Below are positions 54,001-60,000 of a stretch of DNA of 64,000 nt, piece after piece; the first letter of the stretch is position 1; every line of letters starts with the position of its first letter. The translations under genes were made by a program, and so were the position numbers. The stretch lies in NCBI GenBank assembly GCA_026874595.1, contig CM049313.1:39648659-39712658 (forward strand), given 5' to 3'. The notes under the pieces are model-generated. The model ran no database searches and was not told where the DNA came from. It saw only the letters and a list, made by a program, of their open reading frames with translations. The stretch is from Sipunculus nudus. Its lineage: Eukaryota > Annelida > Sipuncula > Golfingiida > Sipunculidae.

Positions 54001-57000
54001 CATTGACCTCTGACCTTTCCTGTCTGCCCAGTGTCCATTTGTGCGTCTGTTTCATCACATAAACCCTCATATCTCAGGAACGGTTTGACCGATCAGGAAA
54101 TAAAATTCATACAAATGTAGCCCTTGGATAGCTTTATAACATACACAAAAAATGGTGGCGCCACCTGTAACCCTGTTTGCACAGTGTCCATCTGTTCATC
54201 TGCCTTGCGTTAAAATCACTCATATCTCTGCAGTGAATTGACTAATTCACCTGAAATTCGGCATGCTTATACATCCTGGATAGCTTTCTTGATTTTATGA
54301 CAGGTGGCGCCACCTTTATTCACGTTCACGCTGCAGACATCCAAGCTCATATCTCGGGAACTGTTTGACCTATCAGGAAATAAAATTTATACAAATGTAG
54401 CCCTTGGATAGCTGCATAACATACACAAAAAATGGTGGCGCCACCTGTAACCATGTTTGCACAGTGTCCATCTGTTCATCTGCCTTGTGTTAAAATCACT
54501 CATATCTCTGCAGTGAATTGACTAATTAACCTGAAATTCGGCATGCTTATACATCCTGGATAGCTTTCTTGATTTTATGACAGGTGGCGCCACCTACATT
54601 CACGTTCATGCTGCAGACATCCAAGCTCATATCTTGGGAACCGTTTGACCGATCAGGAAATAAAATTTATACAAATGTAGCCCTTGGATAGCTTCATAAC
54701 ATACACAAAAATGGTGGCGCAACCTGTAACCATGTTTGCACAGTGTCCTTCTGTTCATCTGCCTTGTGTTAAAATCACTCATATCTCTGCAGTGAATTGA
54801 CTAATTCCCCATGATATTCGGCATGCTTATACATCCTGGATAGCTTTCTTGATTTTATGACAGGTTGCGCCACCTATATTCATGTTCACGCTACAGACAT
54901 CCTAGCTCATATCTTGGGAACCGTTTGACCGATCAGGAAATAAAATTTATACAAATGTAGCCCTTGGATAGCTTCATAACATACACAAAAAATGGTGGCG
55001 CCACCTGTAACCATGTTTGCACAGTGTCCATCTGTTCATCTGCCTTGTGTTAAAATCACTCATATCTCTGCAGTGAATTGACTAATTCACCTGAAATTTG
55101 GCATGCTTATACATCCTGGATAGCTTTCTTGATTTTATGACAGGTGGCGCCACCTAAATTCTAGTTAACGCTGCACACATCCAAGCTCATATCTCAGGAA
55201 CCGTTTGACTGATTGGGCCAAAATTGTCTATGTGTTTAGATCTCACATAGGTCCTGATCATACAAAACTGGAGTTGCCACCTGCAACCATTTTTGCACAG
55301 TGTCTGTCTGTTTGTCTGCCATGGGAAAATGTCACTCATATCTCGGCAGTGGTTTGACGTATCTTCCTAAAATTTTGCAGCTTTATACATCCATGATAGC
55401 TTTCTTGATTTTATGACAGGTGGCGCCATCTACACTATAGTTTACGCTGCAAACATCCAAGCTCATATCTCAGGAACCATTTGACTGATTGGGCCAAAAT
55501 TTTGCATGTGTATAGATCCCACATAGGTCTTTATCATACACAAAACTGGAGGGGCCACCTGCAACCATTTTTGCACATTTTGCACAGCATCTGTCTGTTT
55601 GTTTGCTGAGGCCTAAAATCACTCGTTTCTCTGTAGTGGTTTGACATAACTGCCTAAAGTTTTGCAGGTTTATACATCCTGGACAGCTTTCTTGATTTTA
55701 TGACAGGTGGCGCCACCTAAATTCTAGTTAACGCTGCACACATCCAAGCTCATATCTCAGGAACAGTTTGACTGATTGGGCCAAAATTGTCTATGTGTTT
55801 AGATCTCACATAGGTCTTTATCATACAAAACTGGAGTTGCCACCTGCAAGCATTTTTGCACAGTGTCTGTCTGTTTGTCTGCCATGGGATAATGTCACTC
55901 ATAACTCGGCAGTGGTTTATCGTATCTGCCTACAATTTTGCAGCTTTATACATCCTGGATGGCTTTCTTGATTTTATGACAGGTGGCGCCACCTATATTC
56001 TAGTTTATGCTGCAGACATCCAAGCTCATATCTCGGGAACCGTTTGAATGATCGGGCCAAAATTTTGCATGTGTATAGATCTCACATAGGTCTTTATCAT
56101 ACACAAAACTGGAGGGGCCACCTGCAACCATTTTTGCAAATTTTGCACAGCTTTTGTCTGTTTGTCTGCTGAGGCCTAAAATCACTCATTTCTCTGTAGT
56201 GGTTTGACATGACTGCCTAAAATTTTGCAGGTTTATGCATCATGGACAGCTTTCTTGATTTTATGACAGGTGGCGCCACCTAAATTCTAGTTTGCACAGC
56301 GTCTGTCTGTTTGTCTGCCGTGGGCTATAATCACTCATACACATGTAGTGGTTTGACTTTTCTGCCTAAAATTTCGCATATGTATACAACTTGAACAGCT
56401 TTCTGGATTTGTAGTAGGTGGCACAACCTACATACACATTCAGGCTGCAGACATTCACGCTAATATGCAACATACCTCACTCTATTTCCCCTTGCCACTC
56501 AATCCATGCCTCACTTCACCCGTTCCACTCTGATTTTGGCGGATACACATAATCACTTGTGGGCTACCCATGTTCTAGTTTTTAAAGTTTACACATTTTT
56601 TCTCTATTTATAGATATATAAATACAGACTTAATCTTGGCCTGTTGGTTAATCTGTTTGATGCTTCAGTTGAATGAGTATATACTACCATTCTGATGATA
56701 AAATTTCCTTTTGTGAATCTCTTCCCAGTCAGCTGAGCATCATGACCCATGGGTCACTTGTTGTTAATAGCGTAGATGCCTTAATTTCAGTTTGGCTGTA
56801 TGATGATTCATAGATACTTATAGCCAAAATGTTTTGCTGTATTCAGTAGAGAGAATGTCCAAGTTACACAGTGGAATTCCATGGGAGCAAGTTAATTGTG
56901 AGTTTAAGTCACAGTGAAGCCCGCTTATTGTCATATCGGTGGTGCATGCATGTATTATAATAATAACCGGGATGTTACATTATCCGGGCTTCAGCATCTA

Positions 57001-60000
57001 TGTACTTTTGAGTCTCAATGAAGTGTTATTAAATAAATCGTCAATAAACAGGAAACAGGAAGGTTTATGCATGTTTTTATTGCACAACGGCATATCGTAA
57101 GGTTTATGCACACCTGGAATTTTATTTCCTGTAAGTTTTATGCCACCTGCCGCAATAACTGACAAAAATCTGACTTGCCAACAGAAAGAGAGGTAGTATC
57201 TGGGTCATGAGGTAAAATTTCCTAGAAATATGTGGCACAGTTTTAATGTTATTTGTAACAAACTATTTACTAAATAATTCTTTGCCTGACTATTGCTCCT
57301 TATTTTCCAGATATCTTATTAATGACTCAAACTTCCATGATCGTCTTTATGATAGGACTGTTCAGGGACTGGACATCGTCATGCTAGTGTCAACTTTCTG
57401 AAGTTTAGCCACGATTGAGGATTTTGACCGGGTATCTCCTCCAGTGCTCACAAATCCTCCAGCTTTTTGTTGACTCTTAAAGGGGATTTCCAGTCGCAAG
57501 CAACGTTTAGCACTTGTGCTTAATATCATCTGGGCAAAATGTCACTGAAGTTTAAACCACGGTCTTTCAAAGGCCAGGAGTTAATCATGTATTATATTTG
57601 ATTGTAAACATAACCCTTGTTAATGTACGAAGAAAAGCAATGATCTGGATTACCGTGGTATCTTAAGATGTTAATTAGCTAAGTGACTAGGAGTCATTCG
57701 CATGCATCACTGCACTTGCCTGCCGCACACAGGTGGGAGATGTGATTGTTTGATACGCCTGACCGATTACAGGCTCTTGGCCTCTTTGATCACCGTGTTG
57801 GCGTTTGATGTGATATAAACTGCGAACTGGTATCACTGTCAAGGGTTCCAAGCATGAAAATAAATGGGAATATGACAATATTCCATGATATTAAATGGTC
57901 AGATTTATCATTGTTTATATGGGAAATGGTTTGGAATTTCAGATTTATGTGACAATAAGCAGGATTTTCTTTTAACCGATATGACACAAAGTGGGCTTAC
58001 CTGTATATGGCTTTTAAATCTTTGCTTTTTGGATTAAATTGACTTTTCATATTTCAGATTCATATTGAGTAATATCTCTCTGACTCAACCTACAATCTTC
58101 CACATGTACAGTGTTTAAGAATACTTAGGTTATGATTTATATAAATGAGTGTTCTATTCTGTTCAGGAGAATGAAGGAAGACAGAAAATTGGAGACAGCA
58201 GCAGGTAGGTTTTTGTCTCAGGTTAAATCATAATCAGATTACTTGGTGAAAAGTAAGGGCTTTACCTTTTGATGTTCTCCTAATACATTTAGCTTAACTT
58301 ATCATCGTTTTTATTTAATGTTGTTTTCCTGTCTGACCTTCAAATAAATACTGAACTGATAAGGTTGCAGATAAAACTAGTTTTCCCTGAGATAAGCAAT
58401 TAAAGAACTAATTCTTTAATGGTATTTGATCATTGAGTACCGTATTTATTCCAATTTGGCGATCCCTCTTATTTCTCGACCCCAAAAAATATTTTGAATG
58501 CATAATTTCTAAAATTACTCTAATTTCGCGACTGCCGACGATGTTTTCTGTCGACAATGTTTAGGTGAAATGCCTCCGTCTCTCGCGAGCACCGCAGTTT
58601 GTATCTGACTAGATTCTTATTACACTGAGCATTCCCATCAAACTTGTTTGCAATAAAATTTTTGAAGATACAAAGATGCGTTTTTCATAATATATAAACA
58701 TGATAATGCATTCAAGTTGCAAATGGGTGTCCATGACGAAGCAAACTCGTGTTCCATTCCTGGTACGCACGTGCCTCGTGTGCAATTCACGTGGGATATT
58801 TAGGAATAATATTTACCACGTAGGAGTAAGCACGCATGGTGGAACAACGGTGACACAGTTAGAACAGTCAACGAAGTTATGCTTAAACGACTTTGGTGAG
58901 TTTTTGGATGGGTGCCCGCGTGTACAAAACAGGGCCTGATTAAGGACACGGGTGCTAGGACCATTTCCAGTCGTATATGTTTTAACGCGCCTTTGCTTTC
59001 CTATATTTATTACGTATTATGCAAATAAAAGCTATCTGATAATAGGCAGTTATTTTTTATAAAGTCTTCTTCCAACTTGCATGCAGCTACTTGTCCCTCT
59101 TCGGGCCGCCGATATCGCCACCTGGTTGATAAACTTGAAACAACTGGTAGTTACATGAGTTGCCGTCTATGTCAAGTGATCGTACCTATACGCGAAGTAG
59201 TGATCATTTTGTAAAGTGACTGAGCTAAGTTTGATTAATCATTTGGGGACTCCGTATAACCCATGTGACGGTTGGAAGCCCGTTTATTGGAAATACTGTT
59301 AAGTTAACAAAACAAAACACCCATATTATCAGGTGTCAGAGCGGCTCTGTGTCTCTAGGGAAAGCTATGCAACTGCATGCCTCTAAAATCTCAACCACCG
59401 CAAATTCTGATAATTTTCAAATATCCTCCATTATCTCGACCTCTCAGAAAATTAATTATTTTTAAGTGGTCGCCGAATTAGAATAAATACGGTACTTTAA
59501 ACATATTAATTAAATCATATTACATTGTGACTGTATTGACAATGTATTGAATTAGGTCATAATATAAAATGAAGAGTTACTTAATAAAACAGTCATATTA
59601 TTATGATGAAATATGTTGTTCATGTATTGATTTTTACAGGGCTGAAAGAAGACCTGGTGATGCTGATTTAAATGCTGTCCAGCAGCAGTATGAGAACTTA
59701 GAGCAGCAGTATGGACAGCTTCTCTCCCCACATTCCCAGCAGTTAGCAGCTATACACAGGGAGAAGAAAGCCCTAGAGGCCAAGGTGGCCATGCTGGAGA
59801 GTGACTTGCATCTGTCAGAGAGTGGCAAGAAAAAAGCTGAAGAGAAAATTGCAAAGTTGGAGAGTGATATCCAGAATGCCAGGGCCACTTCCTGTGATGG
59901 GTAGGCTCTGCTCATTTGCTTTCCGTTTTCCCTGCACAGCTGCATTTATCAGAGGAAAGCTGGAGACCACCTTCAACATTTAAATATGACTGGGTAGTAA

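Larger units (their letters stand above)
51352..56763 (+). mobile_element. A3: composite family-A element with two different tandem arrays
   Basis: The 5' end is TTTTTAGCTCAGCTGACTGT, the near-palindrome, then GTCCGTCCGGCCGTCTGTCC. The 3' end is TCAGCTGAGC (56729-56738), the palindrome GACCCATGGGTC (56744-56755) and ACTTGTTGTT. Between them lie an F array (51426-53940) and a 5'-truncated family-B segment (53948-56576). Its termini are family A, but its core is unlike A0-A2, which suggests core exchange or capture. Confidence 0.65.
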
